Source: Pseudomonas gingeri
GTDB lineage: Bacteria > Pseudomonadota > Gammaproteobacteria > Pseudomonadales > Pseudomonadaceae
Reading direction: 5' to 3'
DNA length: 64,000 nt
Assembly: GCF_013385635.1 (NCBI RefSeq)
Contig: NZ_JACAPR010000008.1
Span: forward strand, 62,001 to 126,000
Shown: in pieces, positions 7,687 through 16,738 of the stretch
Layout: each line of letters starts with the position of its first letter
How positions within the stretch are numbered: position 1 is the first letter of the stretch
Notes under the pieces: model-generated
The model's database searches: none
What the model was told of the DNA's origin: nothing
The model's input: only the letters and a program-made list of their open reading frames with translations
Position numbers and translations under genes: made by a program

Positions 7687-8739
7687 TTATTCGATCAACG
7701 ACCAGTCCAGCGGCGTACCGCGTTTCAGGGACGTGCGGGCCTTGCGCCCGAGCACACCATCGACGTGTTTCGGCGCCAACCCCAGCCCGGGGCGGATGGC
7801 CCGTACGTTTTGCGAAGTAAAACACTCACCTTCGCGCATGTCCTGCACGACATAGAGCGAACGCCGGTAGACCAGTGATTTGCGCTCCGCCTCGGTCGCG
7901 CCATAACGCACCTGCCCCAGCGCCTGCCAGGCCCGTTCGGTTTCCACCACCAGGCTGGCCAGCTCCGCCGGCTCCAGGGAAAAACTGGCGTCCACGCCAC
8001 CGGCGGCGCGATCCAGGGTGAAGTGTTTTTCCACCACGGTCGCGCCCAGGGCCACCGCCGCTACCGAGACGCCCACGCCCATGGAATGGTCGGACAGCCC
8101 GACCTGACAGCCGAACAGTTCCCGCAGGTGGGGAATCGTGCGGATATGACTGTTGAGCGGTGAAGCCGGATAGGTACTGGTGCACTTGAGCAGCACCAGG
8201 TCCCGGCAACCGGCCGCGCGAGCCGTGCGCACCGTTTCATCCAGCTCGGCGACACTGGCCATGCCGGTGGAAATGATCAGCGGCTTGCCCGTCGCCGCCA
8301 CCCGACGGATCAACGGCAGGTCGGTGTTTTCGAAACTGGCGATCTTGTAGGCCGGCACATCGAGGCTTTCCAGGAAATCCACGGCGCTTTCATCGAACGG
8401 CGTCGAGAACGCCAGCATGCCCAGTGCCTTCGCCCGGGCAAAGATCGGCGCATGCCATTCCCAAGGCGTGTGGGCCTTTTCGTAGAGGGCATAGAGCGAG
8501 GATCCGGCCCACAGGCTGGCGGGGTCCTTGATAAAGAACTCGCCTTCCGCCAGGTCCAGAGTCATGGTATCGGCGGTGTAGGTCTGCAGCTTCAGGGCAT
8601 GGGCACCGGCCCTGGCCGCCGCCTCGACGATCCGCAGGGCGACTTCCAGCGACTGGTTATGGTTGCCGCTCATCTCGGCAATGATGAATGGCGGCGCATC
8701 CGGGCCAATGGTTCGTTGGCCGATCTTGAAACTAGTCAT
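7687..8739 (-). CDS. pseI: Pseudaminic acid synthase PseI
   Basis: Condenses 2,4-diacetamido-2,4,6-trideoxy-L-altrose with phosphoenolpyruvate to give pseudaminic acid. The 350-residue protein has an N-terminal NeuB-type barrel beginning PPFIIAEMSGNHNQSLE, with KLQTYTADT and CTSTYP. It ends in a C-terminal SAF/antifreeze-like domain (about 285-350: RRSLYVVQDMREGECFT...IRPGLGLAPKHVDGVLGR). The order after pseB-pseC-pseF-pseG supports Pse rather than sialic or legionaminic acid. The ATG overlaps the end of the upstream fusion gene by eight bases. Confidence 0.93.
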   Translation of the reverse strand: MTSFKIGQRTIGPDAPPFIIAEMSGNHNQSLEVALRIVEAAARAGAHALKLQTYTADTMTLDLAEGEFFIKDPASLWAGSSLYALYEKAHTPWEWHAPIFARAKALGMLAFSTPFDESAVDFLESLDVPAYKIASFENTDLPLIRRVAATGKPLIISTGMASVAELDETVRTARAAGCRDLVLLKCTSTYPASPLNSHIRTIPHLRELFGCQVGLSDHSMGVGVSVAAVALGATVVEKHFTLDRAAGGVDASFSLEPAELASLVVETERAWQALGQVRYGATEAERKSLVYRRSLYVVQDMREGECFTSQNVRAIRPGLGLAPKHVDGVLGRKARTSLKRGTPLDWSLIE

Positions 8740-10237
8740 GAACCTGATCCTTCACTACACGCTCGAAACGGCTGACCGACTGGATATAGCCGCCATGACG
8801 AAACAATTCGATCGAAGCCGGATTATCCGGCAGCACCTGCGCCTCAATCACCGTCACTTGCGGCCAGTGTGCACACATAAATTCGTCGCCACGGGCCAGC
8901 AGCGCCCTGCCCCAGCCAAGCCCCGCACGACCGTCGAACAGGTACAGCGATACCTCGGCACGGCTGGCCCCGAGGTCATAGCGCACCACCCCCACCGGAC
9001 CATCCGCTGCCTCGGCGATCAACAGCAGTCGTCCCGGATCGCACAGGCTCGCCGTCAGCCATGCCTGATGCCCTTCCCAATCGATCGGGCGGGAATTCAA
9101 GGATGCCCGCCGCACCGCTTCGCGATTGCGACCGTCAAACAACAGGCGTGTATCCTCCAGCCTCACCGGCCGCAACTTCAGGCTTGATCCGGCCAGCGCC
9201 ACGGCGAACCGCCGCGTGCCCAGGCCATCGACCAGGGATCGCGAGCGCTCGGCCAAGCTTTGTCGCAGGCCGATGTTGCCCAGCACAAAACCCACCGCCT
9301 GTTTCAGGTCGTCGACACTCACCGCCTGGCTGGTGCCGAGATAGATATGGCAGCCTGCCGCGGCCAGCCGCTCGGCGTTGGCCTGCTGGTTGTCCGCCAC
9401 GGCAATGCACAGGGTCGGCAGCCCCAGGGCGGCGCGCTCCCAACTGGTACCGCCGCCGGCCCCGATAAACAGATCGGCCCGGGCCATCAGTGCGGCAAAA
9501 TCCTCAACGAACGTCTGCACCCGCCAGAGCGGACGATCCGCCGCCATGGCCTGCAACTGCGCCAGCTTCGGATTGGCGGTACCGGCGACAAAGTCCACCT
9601 GCAGATCGTCGAAGTCGGCCAGCGCGCGCATGGCCTTCCAGGTTTCGCCGACGCCGTCGAGCCCACCGAAATTCACCAACACCCGCGTTGCCTGACTTCT
9701 GATGGGCACGGGAGCACGTCGGAAGTCGTCACGGATCAACGCATATCGCGGCCCCAGCAATTGACGGCAGGGGTGCAGAGCGCGCTGTGCAAACTCGGGA
9801 TCGCCGGCCGTGAAGTTCTGGTCGAAGAGAATATCCACCGCATGCCGGCGGTTGTTCAGGTCATCGATGGCCGCGATCTGGCGAGTCCAGCGGCGCGCGG
9901 CTGCCTGCCAATGATGATCGAGTCCGTAATGGTCGACCACGATCCAGTCAAAACCGCGATCGCCCGCCAGGCAGGCCTCCAGGGCAGCAATATCGGCCTG
10001 CCAGGGCAACAGGGCCTCGATGCCGAGAGCCGGCTCCTCACCCGGATACCGGTCTGGCAGCACCAGCGCGGCAAAGCCCTCCTGCGCCAGACGGACGAAC
10101 GCGTTGCCGGGCAGTTCCCGGCAGGCAAAAACCACTTCAGATCCCATATCACGCAGCACCCGGGCCAGGCTCAGGCAGCGCGCGACATGCCCGCTACCGA
10201 TGACCGCCGAGGCGTCGGCACGTACCAGCACTCTCAC
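8732..10237 (-). CDS. pseG: PseG-acetyltransferase fusion (UDP-sugar hydrolase plus GNAT/PseH-like domain)
   Basis: A 501-residue two-domain protein. Residues 1 to about 345 are PseG, the hydrolase that removes UDP from UDP-2,4-diacetamido-trideoxy-L-altrose; RADASAVIGSGHVARCLSLA, IVVDHYGLDHHW and GAGGGTSWERAALGLPTLC are visible. Residues about 350-501 form a GNAT acetyltransferase (LKLRPVRLEDTRLLF, VGVVRYDLGASRAEVSLYL, LLARGDEFM, LPDNPASIELFRHGGY). This is the likely PseH, which N-acetylates the 4-amino group in the step before PseG; no separate pseH is present. Fusion of consecutive steps would let the intermediate pass directly. Start overlaps the pseF stop by four bases. Confidence 0.92.
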   Translation of the reverse strand: MRVLVRADASAVIGSGHVARCLSLARVLRDMGSEVVFACRELPGNAFVRLAQEGFAALVLPDRYPGEEPALGIEALLPWQADIAALEACLAGDRGFDWIVVDHYGLDHHWQAAARRWTRQIAAIDDLNNRRHAVDILFDQNFTAGDPEFAQRALHPCRQLLGPRYALIRDDFRRAPVPIRSQATRVLVNFGGLDGVGETWKAMRALADFDDLQVDFVAGTANPKLAQLQAMAADRPLWRVQTFVEDFAALMARADLFIGAGGGTSWERAALGLPTLCIAVADNQQANAERLAAAGCHIYLGTSQAVSVDDLKQAVGFVLGNIGLRQSLAERSRSLVDGLGTRRFAVALAGSSLKLRPVRLEDTRLLFDGRNREAVRRASLNSRPIDWEGHQAWLTASLCDPGRLLLIAEAADGPVGVVRYDLGASRAEVSLYLFDGRAGLGWGRALLARGDEFMCAHWPQVTVIEAQVLPDNPASIELFRHGGYIQSVSRFERVVKDQVHD

Positions 10238-10944
10238 GACTCCAGCTCTCCAGCCGCCTGCAGCGCCGTATACAGGTATTCCGCCCGACGCCAGTCCTCG
10301 GGGGTATCGATATCCTGGACCAGATGACGCGGCAACCGCACCGGCAGGCTCTGCTCGGAAAACAGCACATCGCCGCGCAACCAGGCAGCGCTGCGCCCCC
10401 AGTAGAACTGCCCGGCATCCTGAAAGGCCGGCGGCAGGTCCTGGGAGCGGGTCTGCCGATGCTCGGGGTAAAGCGCCGTCAGTGCTCCCTCCGCGGTCAG
10501 GGTCAGGGCCCGCTGGATCGGAAAGCCGAACTCACACACCGAAAACGCGAAGGACTTTTGCGCCTGCTGCTCCAGCAACGCCAGGCCCTGGCGCAGGAAG
10601 CGGCTTTGCAGGAGCGGCGCCGTGGCATAGAGGCAACAGGCGTAATCGAAGACCTCGCCCTGTTGCTCCAGCGCCTTGATGGCATGCACGATCACCGCCG
10701 CCGTGCCGGTGAAATCATCAGCTAGCGTCGCCGGTCGCACGAAGGGTACCGATGCCCCGTGCGCGCGGGCCAGGGCGGCGATTTCCGGATCGTCGGTACT
10801 GACCATGACCCGATCGAACAGGCCGCAGGCCAAGGCGAGCCGAATCGAACGCGCGATCATCGGCTCGCCATGGAACAGCTTGAGATTCTTGCGCGGGATG
10901 CGCTTGCTGCCACCGCGCGCGGGAATGATTGCAATCGCGCTCAA
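10234..10944 (-). CDS. pseF: Pseudaminic acid cytidylyltransferase PseF
   Basis: Activates pseudaminic acid with CTP to CMP-Pse, the donor used by Maf. The 236-residue protein carries the CMP-NeuA-type nucleotide motif IIPARGGSKRIPRKNLK at its N-terminus, followed by MVSTDDPEIA, CLYATAPLL and the C-terminal LVQDIDTPEDWRRAEYLY. Length is normal. It overlaps its neighbours by four bases on each side. Confidence 0.93.
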   Translation of the reverse strand: MSAIAIIPARGGSKRIPRKNLKLFHGEPMIARSIRLALACGLFDRVMVSTDDPEIAALARAHGASVPFVRPATLADDFTGTAAVIVHAIKALEQQGEVFDYACCLYATAPLLQSRFLRQGLALLEQQAQKSFAFSVCEFGFPIQRALTLTAEGALTALYPEHRQTRSQDLPPAFQDAGQFYWGRSAAWLRGDVLFSEQSLPVRLPRHLVQDIDTPEDWRRAEYLYTALQAAGELES

Positions 10945-11561
10945 GGGCGTTTTTCCAGCAGAAACCAGTTCACATCGTCAATCGGGAACTGCGGGTCACG
11001 GTGATAACCGAAGCCGTAGTCCAGCAACTGCAAGTCACTGTAGCGGTCGAGCATTTCCCCGGCGAAATCGCGCTTGAACAGCTTGCCGCTGTTGCCGCGA
11101 TAAGGCACCTCGACCGGTACCGGATTGTAGTACTCGGCAATCAGGATATAGCGCCCGCTCAGCGCATACAGTTGCTCATAGGCGGCGGCCAGCAACTCGG
11201 GGGCCAGGTGGATCAGCACGCCCTTGCTCAGGGTCAGGTCGAAGGTACGTTCACGCGGGTAGTCGAACAGCGACCCCTGCCAGATATCGGCGACACCCAG
11301 GCCACGCGCCTGCTCGCACGCCTTGGCATTGATCTCGACGCCTTGCAGGGCACAATCGGGCAAGAGCCGGTGCAAGGCCTGCAGGTTGTTCCCGGTGTTG
11401 GTACCCAGCTCCAGCAGCGTGCCGAGCCGCGAGGTTCGCGCCAGGGCCTTGGCGAACAATGCCAGATTGGCGGCAACCAGCGCCTGTCCCTGGTTACGGC
11501 CCACGTACTCATCGCCGAACTCGCCACGCCAGAAATGCTCTTGTTCGCTCAGTTCACGCAT
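10941..11561 (-). CDS. Pseudaminic acid biosynthesis-associated methylase
   Basis: Class I SAM-dependent methyltransferase of 206 residues. The SAM motif I is LGTLLELGTNTGNNLQAL, with an acidic loop LQGVEINAKACEQA and a post-motif DLTLSKGVLIHLAP. The sequence matches the small methylase family regularly embedded in pse clusters. The methyl acceptor is not established; Pse or a Pse precursor is likely from context. It overlaps pseC by 13 bases and pseF by four. Confidence 0.85.
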   Translation of the reverse strand: MRELSEQEHFWRGEFGDEYVGRNQGQALVAANLALFAKALARTSRLGTLLELGTNTGNNLQALHRLLPDCALQGVEINAKACEQARGLGVADIWQGSLFDYPRERTFDLTLSKGVLIHLAPELLAAAYEQLYALSGRYILIAEYYNPVPVEVPYRGNSGKLFKRDFAGEMLDRYSDLQLLDYGFGYHRDPQFPIDDVNWFLLEKRP

Positions 11562-12730
11562 GGTGTTCTCTCAATGCCCAGAATCCGTCGTAATTGATCA
11601 ACAACATAATCTTGCTGCTCGTCACTCAGGCCCGGATACATCGGCAGGCTGATCGCCTCGGCGTAGTATCGCTCCGCCTCGGGAAAATCCCCCTCGGCAA
11701 ACCCCAGTTCACGGTAATACGGTTGCAGATGAACGGGAATATAGTGCAAGTTCACCCCGATACCCGCCGCCCGCAACGCCTCGAATACTTGCCGGTGGCC
11801 GGGTCCGACCAGCCCCGGCTGCAGCCGTATGACATAGAGGTGCCAGGCTGATTCCGCCTCGACCTGGATTCCCGGCAAGGTCACGGGCAAGTCCGCCAAC
11901 AGACGCTCATAGCGGCTCGCCAGCAGCCGGCGCCGGGCGATGAACGGCTCCAGTTTGTCCAGTTGGGACAACCCGAGCGCCGCCTGTATATCGGTGATCC
12001 GGTAATTGAATCCCATTTCGATCTGCTGATAGTACCAAGGCCCATGAGCAGGTTCGGTCATCTGCTCCGGATCACGGGTCATACCATGGCTACGCAACCG
12101 TCGCAGGTGTTCCGCAAGATCCCCGCGATTGGTCAGCACCATGCCGCCCTCGGCAGTGGTAATGATCTTGACGGGATGAAAACTGAACACTGTCATGTCC
12201 GCAAAACGACCGCAGCCCACCGGACTCCCGGCATAAGATGCCCCGACTGCATGGGAGGCATCTTCGATCAGCGTGAAACCATACTCGCGGGCCAGTTGCG
12301 CGATAGCCCGCATATCGCAACTTTGTCCGGAGAAGGCAACCGCTACCACGACCTTGGGCAGGGTTCCCTTCTGCTCGGCCGTCACCAGCTTGCGCGCCAG
12401 CTTTCCAGCATCAAGGTTCCAGGTCAGCGGATCAATATCCACGAAGTCGACCTGCGCACCACAGTAACGCCCGCAGTTGGCCGATGCCAGGAAGGTATTG
12501 GGCGTGGTCCAGAGCCAATCCCCCGGCCCGAGCCCGGCTGCCAGGCAAGCGATATGCAGGGCAGCGGTTGCATTGCATACGGCAACGGCGTGCGTTGCCT
12601 GGCATCGGGAAGCCAGGGCCGACTCGAAACGCTCGATGGTCGGGCCCTGCGTCAGCCAGTCCGATTGCAGCACGGCAACGACCGCATCGATATCAGCCTG
12701 ATCGAGACTCTGCCGCCCATAGGGAATCAT
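11549..12730 (-). CDS. pseC: UDP-4-keto-6-deoxy-L-AltNAc aminotransferase PseC
   Basis: A PLP-dependent DegT/DnrJ/EryC1/StrS aminotransferase of 393 residues. It forms UDP-4-amino-4,6-dideoxy-L-AltNAc, the second Pse step. The PLP lysine is K188 in VFSFHPVKIITTAEGG, and IPYGRQSLDQADIDAVV is the PseC-type start. HAVAVCNATAALHIAC and LIEDASHAVGASY are the other cofactor-binding segments. It overlaps pseB by four bases. Confidence 0.93.
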   Translation of the reverse strand: MIPYGRQSLDQADIDAVVAVLQSDWLTQGPTIERFESALASRCQATHAVAVCNATAALHIACLAAGLGPGDWLWTTPNTFLASANCGRYCGAQVDFVDIDPLTWNLDAGKLARKLVTAEQKGTLPKVVVAVAFSGQSCDMRAIAQLAREYGFTLIEDASHAVGASYAGSPVGCGRFADMTVFSFHPVKIITTAEGGMVLTNRGDLAEHLRRLRSHGMTRDPEQMTEPAHGPWYYQQIEMGFNYRITDIQAALGLSQLDKLEPFIARRRLLASRYERLLADLPVTLPGIQVEAESAWHLYVIRLQPGLVGPGHRQVFEALRAAGIGVNLHYIPVHLQPYYRELGFAEGDFPEAERYYAEAISLPMYPGLSDEQQDYVVDQLRRILGIERTPCVN

Positions 12731-13728
12731 GCAGACAATCCGTCGTGCAGCCTGGCGATCTCATCTACCGACAAGAATTGCGGATTGGTGTCGGAACGAT
12801 ATTCGAAATCTTCGTCCACCGGTCTACCACGCTCACCTACACCGTCCAGGGCGAAATCGACATCGACCTGAGTGAAGCGAATCGACGGCTGGATGGTGTA
12901 ATGGTCTGCGAACTCCAGCGTCATCCGCGCATCATCCAGCGGTACCATCAACTCATGCAGCTTTTCGCCAGGACGAATACCAACGTTCTTGTGCGGCAAA
13001 TGCCCGGCCATGCCCGATGCCAGATCGACAATACGGATAGACGGAATCTTCGGCACAAAAACTTCGCCGCCATGCATGCGCGCAAAACTGTCGAGAACGA
13101 ACTGCACCCCATGATCGAGGGTGATCCAGAAGCGCGTCATGCGTTCGTCGGTAATCGGCAGCTCGCCGGCGCCCTCCCGGATCAGCTTGTCGAAGAACGG
13201 TACCACCGAGCCACGCGAACCTGCCACGTTACCGTAACGCACCACAGCAAAACGGGTTTGCTGATCACCGGCGATGTTGTTCGCGGCCACGAACAGCTTG
13301 TCCGACAGCAACTTGGTCGCACCGTAGAGATTGATCGGGCTGGCGGCCTTGTCCGTGGACAACGCCACCACCTTCTTCACACCGTTATCAATCGCCGCGG
13401 CAATGATGTTTTCAGCACCATTGACATTGGTACGGATACATTCCGTCGGGTTGTATTCGGCTGCCGGAACCTGCTTCAAGGCGGCGGCATGCACGACGAA
13501 ATCGATGCCACGCATGGCCTGGCGCAACCGCTCGGCATCGCGCACATCCCCCAGGAAATAACGCATGCAGGGCGCATTGAAGGTCTGCTGCATCTCGTAC
13601 TGCTTGAGCTCGTCCCGCGAGAACACCACCACCCGCTTGGGTTGATACCGCTCCAGCAGGCGACGGATGAAGTTGCGCCCGAACGAACCGGTGCCGCCGG
13701 AGATAAAAATCGATTTGCCGTTGAACAT
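12727..13728 (-). CDS. pseB: UDP-GlcNAc 4,6-dehydratase (inverting) PseB
   Basis: First enzyme of pseudaminic acid synthesis. The 333-residue extended SDR has the NAD-binding ISGGTGSFGRNFIRRLL motif, the VFSRDELKQYEMQ segment typical of PseB/FlaA1 and VVALSTDKAASPINLYGATK carrying the catalytic region. A longer frame reaches 13806, but the conserved protein begins MFNGKSIFISGG, and AAAAGGACACGAC supplies a ribosome site, so 13728 is chosen. It lies 28 bases after the 975-residue glycosyltransferase. Confidence 0.95.
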   Translation of the reverse strand: MFNGKSIFISGGTGSFGRNFIRRLLERYQPKRVVVFSRDELKQYEMQQTFNAPCMRYFLGDVRDAERLRQAMRGIDFVVHAAALKQVPAAEYNPTECIRTNVNGAENIIAAAIDNGVKKVVALSTDKAASPINLYGATKLLSDKLFVAANNIAGDQQTRFAVVRYGNVAGSRGSVVPFFDKLIREGAGELPITDERMTRFWITLDHGVQFVLDSFARMHGGEVFVPKIPSIRIVDLASGMAGHLPHKNVGIRPGEKLHELMVPLDDARMTLEFADHYTIQPSIRFTQVDVDFALDGVGERGRPVDEDFEYRSDTNPQFLSVDEIARLHDGLSA

Positions 13729-13756
13729 GTCGTGTCCTTTTAACCTAGTGCCTGGC

Positions 13757-16684
13757 TTAAACCAGCAACTGCAACCAATCCACGCGGGACGCATCGTCGA
13801 GGGCAAAGCCCTTGCCCGATAGCGACAGGTTCCGGTTGTACGCCGGGTCCTGCTCGAACGCGGCGGACCACTTCTCTCGCAATGCCGCCAGCGCCCGCGG
13901 TGCCTGTGGCAGAAGCCCGGGATGCAGGACCTGCACGTGTGGCGTCCAGACCACCAGGTAACCGGCCTGGCCCGCCTTCAGGCACAGATCGACATCGGCG
14001 AATGCGTCGGCAAACGCGTCTTCATCCAGGCCGTCGACACCCTCGTAGAGAGCCTTGCGGACCATCAGGCACACGCCGCTGACAGCCGAGTAGTCCTGTT
14101 CCACCAGCAGGCGGTTCATGTAGCCCTTGGCATCCTTCTTCTCGCCGACGAACGCCGAACCCACGCCGCCATTGAGCCCCAGGATCAACCCGGCCTGGGC
14201 GACCTTGCTGTCACGGCTGTAGAGCTTGGCCCCGACCACGCCGACTTCCGGGCGCAACGCCTGGTTGAGCAGCGATTCGATCCAGTTCGGGTTGACGATT
14301 TCAGCCGCGGCATCGAGCAACACCAGGTACTCGCCCCGGGCTTCCCCGGAGGCGGTGTTGTACAGTGCCGTCTGGCTCAGACGTTGATCGACGCGCAGGA
14401 CACGTACCCTGGCATTGCTCTGCTGTTCGTCGAGCCAGCTGGAAAACGCCGCCGAATGACTCGCGTTATCGACGATCAGCACCTCGTACTGCAGGTAGCG
14501 GGTGCGCAACAGCACACTGCTCAGGCAGCGCTCCAGTTCTTCCTGATTGTCCTGGCCCTGAAGCAGGATCGACACCAGCGGTCGCTCGGTATGACGATAA
14601 TCGACCATGTAGGTGCCCGGCTCCGGCGAGCTGACCTGTGCCTTGTAGCCACGGGTACCCAGATGGCGGATCAGCGCCGAACGCTCATCGGCATTCTCGA
14701 CCGACTCCGGAGTACTGCAGATCAGCAACGGCTCATTCAGATGCGCCAGGCCACCCATGCCGTCCTGCTCGATCAGGCGCAGCAACAGGTCGAATTCCAG
14801 CGCCTTGCTGAAGTCGGCATTGAAACCACCGGCCTCGACCAGCACCTCACGGCGAATCAACCAGTGCCGGGCCATCTGGGCCGGGACGCTTTGCAACAGA
14901 TCGAGGTTGAAACCAGGGCGGAAGACATCGGTCAGAGCGCCATTGACATCGCGCTGGATCTCGTCGGTGCAGACCGCACGACAACCCTCGGCATGGCGCA
15001 ACTCCAGACCGGCTCGCAACAGCCCGCTGGCCGTGAACTCGTCCCCCGCTTCGGCCAGCAACAGCCAGTCGCAGGAAGATTGACGTGCGAACTGGTTCAG
15101 CTTGTCGACGTAGTTGGCCTCGGTCACACGCACGAAATGCAGGGTGTTCTGGATCGAGGTAGCGGCCTGCGGTTCGCCCGTGGTGAAGACAGCAATCCTG
15201 AAGGCCTTGCTGTGCCCTTCCAGCAAGCTGTCGAGGGTGACCTGCAACTTGACGATATCATCGCCCAGATCCAGCAGCATCAAGCCAAACGTCGGACCAT
15301 TGCCCTGCTGCGCTTCATAGCTGGCAATCGCGTCCCGTGCGGCAACGTCGGGCTCGCGGGCGTCCAGCCACTTGACCAGGCGGCCCGACAGCATGGCGTC
15401 GTAGGTGGAGCTGTTGTCCTCGGTGGAGACAGCATCCAGGCGCTCGGCCCAGGCCGCAATGTTCCGGGACTCTTCATCTTCGCCCAACAGTTCGAGCTGT
15501 CGCGCCAGGGCCTTGACCACCCGACGGTTGAACAGGTTGCAGTCAAGCGCCTGCCACAAGCGGTCGACCACGCTTTCCGGGGTATCGTTGTTGTGCGCAC
15601 GCATCAGCGCCTGCTGGCGGGTCCAGCTCGCCTCGAGGCGCTGCAGTTGCGCGCGGCCGGCCGGCATGGCGTGCAAGAGGAATTCATACTGGGTCAGTTG
15701 ATCGAAGAATGCCTGGTTGTAGAACGGCATCTCCATGTACTGCTTGGGCCCGAAGCTACGCTGCGGAGGCTCCTGGATACTGTTCCAGGTCGAATCGAAG
15801 ATCATCTCGGCGGTCAATGCCCGCCCGTGACGCAGGCTGTCGGCCATCGCCTCGAAGCTTTCCAGGGCGAAGACCCGGGTCTGCTCCCGGTCCAGCCCCT
15901 CGATAGCGGTGGGCAGGGTCGCCAGGAAATCGGCAAACGCCTCGCGTTCGAGCGTCGACTTGCGATCAGTGTAGGTCAGCGAATGGAAGACCTCGGTGCT
16001 GTGCTCCGAGTTGCCGTAGTTGATCTCGCGGACCACATAGGGAATCGGCAGGATGCGCGCCTTGGCCCGGGCCAGCATGTAGTAGACGTGGCCGATTTCC
16101 TGCCACTGGAAGCTGGTGCCCTTGGGCATCGCCAGGTGCCATTCGCGCAGCAGGTCCGTGCGATGCACCGCATAGAACGGCGGCAGGTACTGGTTCATGT
16201 AGCTCAGGACCCGATCCTCCGGCCGCTCGTCGTCGTAGTCCTCACGGACCTTCTTGTCGCGGCGGTAGTACAGGACGCTGTTGGCCAGCGTCAGGTACAT
16301 CAGGCAGTAGCCGTGGCACATGCCGTAGTCGGGATTGGCCTCGAGGAACGCCACGGACTGGTTCAACGCGTCCGGCACGATGAAATCATCGTCGGCGGCA
16401 AAGACCATATACGGTGTCTTCACGCTCATCACGCCGTGGGCGAACTTGTCCTGCAGTTTCCAGTAGTCGTACTGCGGCACATGCACGTACTCGACCGAAT
16501 CATAGCCATGCGCGACCTCGGCACAGGCCTGCGGCGACGAGTCCAGCACCAGCAGTTTGCAAGGCAGTGCGCTGTAGAACTTCACCGCCCGGCGCAGGAA
16601 CGCCGGCCGGTTATGGGTGACCAGCACCACCGTCAACAAATCGCCCAGGACCAACGCCTGTTCAGTCACATACTTGCCTTGCAT
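13757..16684 (-). CDS. Large two-domain glycosyltransferase (GT2 type)
   Basis: A 975-residue protein with two glycosyltransferase parts. The N-terminal ~350 residues begin TVVLVTHNRPAFLRRAVKFY with an FAADDDF metal-binding motif. A helical linker (about 350-450) follows. From about 480 onward there is a second GT-A region with VSILLQGQDNQEELERCLSS, EVLIVDNASHS, LVLLDAAAEIVNPNW and ADVDLCLKAGQAGYLVVWTP. The second part resembles rhamnosyl/O-antigen transferases and shares blocks with the 1198-residue protein in the same island (EVGVVGAKL, DVDLCL, LVVWTP). GAGGAAAGG precedes the ATG. It probably extends the flagellin glycan; donor and acceptor are unknown. Confidence 0.85.
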   Translation of the reverse strand: MQGKYVTEQALVLGDLLTVVLVTHNRPAFLRRAVKFYSALPCKLLVLDSSPQACAEVAHGYDSVEYVHVPQYDYWKLQDKFAHGVMSVKTPYMVFAADDDFIVPDALNQSVAFLEANPDYGMCHGYCLMYLTLANSVLYYRRDKKVREDYDDERPEDRVLSYMNQYLPPFYAVHRTDLLREWHLAMPKGTSFQWQEIGHVYYMLARAKARILPIPYVVREINYGNSEHSTEVFHSLTYTDRKSTLEREAFADFLATLPTAIEGLDREQTRVFALESFEAMADSLRHGRALTAEMIFDSTWNSIQEPPQRSFGPKQYMEMPFYNQAFFDQLTQYEFLLHAMPAGRAQLQRLEASWTRQQALMRAHNNDTPESVVDRLWQALDCNLFNRRVVKALARQLELLGEDEESRNIAAWAERLDAVSTEDNSSTYDAMLSGRLVKWLDAREPDVAARDAIASYEAQQGNGPTFGLMLLDLGDDIVKLQVTLDSLLEGHSKAFRIAVFTTGEPQAATSIQNTLHFVRVTEANYVDKLNQFARQSSCDWLLLAEAGDEFTASGLLRAGLELRHAEGCRAVCTDEIQRDVNGALTDVFRPGFNLDLLQSVPAQMARHWLIRREVLVEAGGFNADFSKALEFDLLLRLIEQDGMGGLAHLNEPLLICSTPESVENADERSALIRHLGTRGYKAQVSSPEPGTYMVDYRHTERPLVSILLQGQDNQEELERCLSSVLLRTRYLQYEVLIVDNASHSAAFSSWLDEQQSNARVRVLRVDQRLSQTALYNTASGEARGEYLVLLDAAAEIVNPNWIESLLNQALRPEVGVVGAKLYSRDSKVAQAGLILGLNGGVGSAFVGEKKDAKGYMNRLLVEQDYSAVSGVCLMVRKALYEGVDGLDEDAFADAFADVDLCLKAGQAGYLVVWTPHVQVLHPGLLPQAPRALAALREKWSAAFEQDPAYNRNLSLSGKGFALDDASRVDWLQLLV

Positions 16685-16738
16685 AACCTTTCCTCAAAAC
16701 AGCCGAATCGACCCGTGAACCCAGGATGATGTTGTTAC

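Noticed and set aside
13922..16729. A 935-residue plus-strand frame opposite the large glycosyltransferase
   Set aside because: Mirror of the codon bias of the real gene; composition rich in Gln/His/Arg and no motif.
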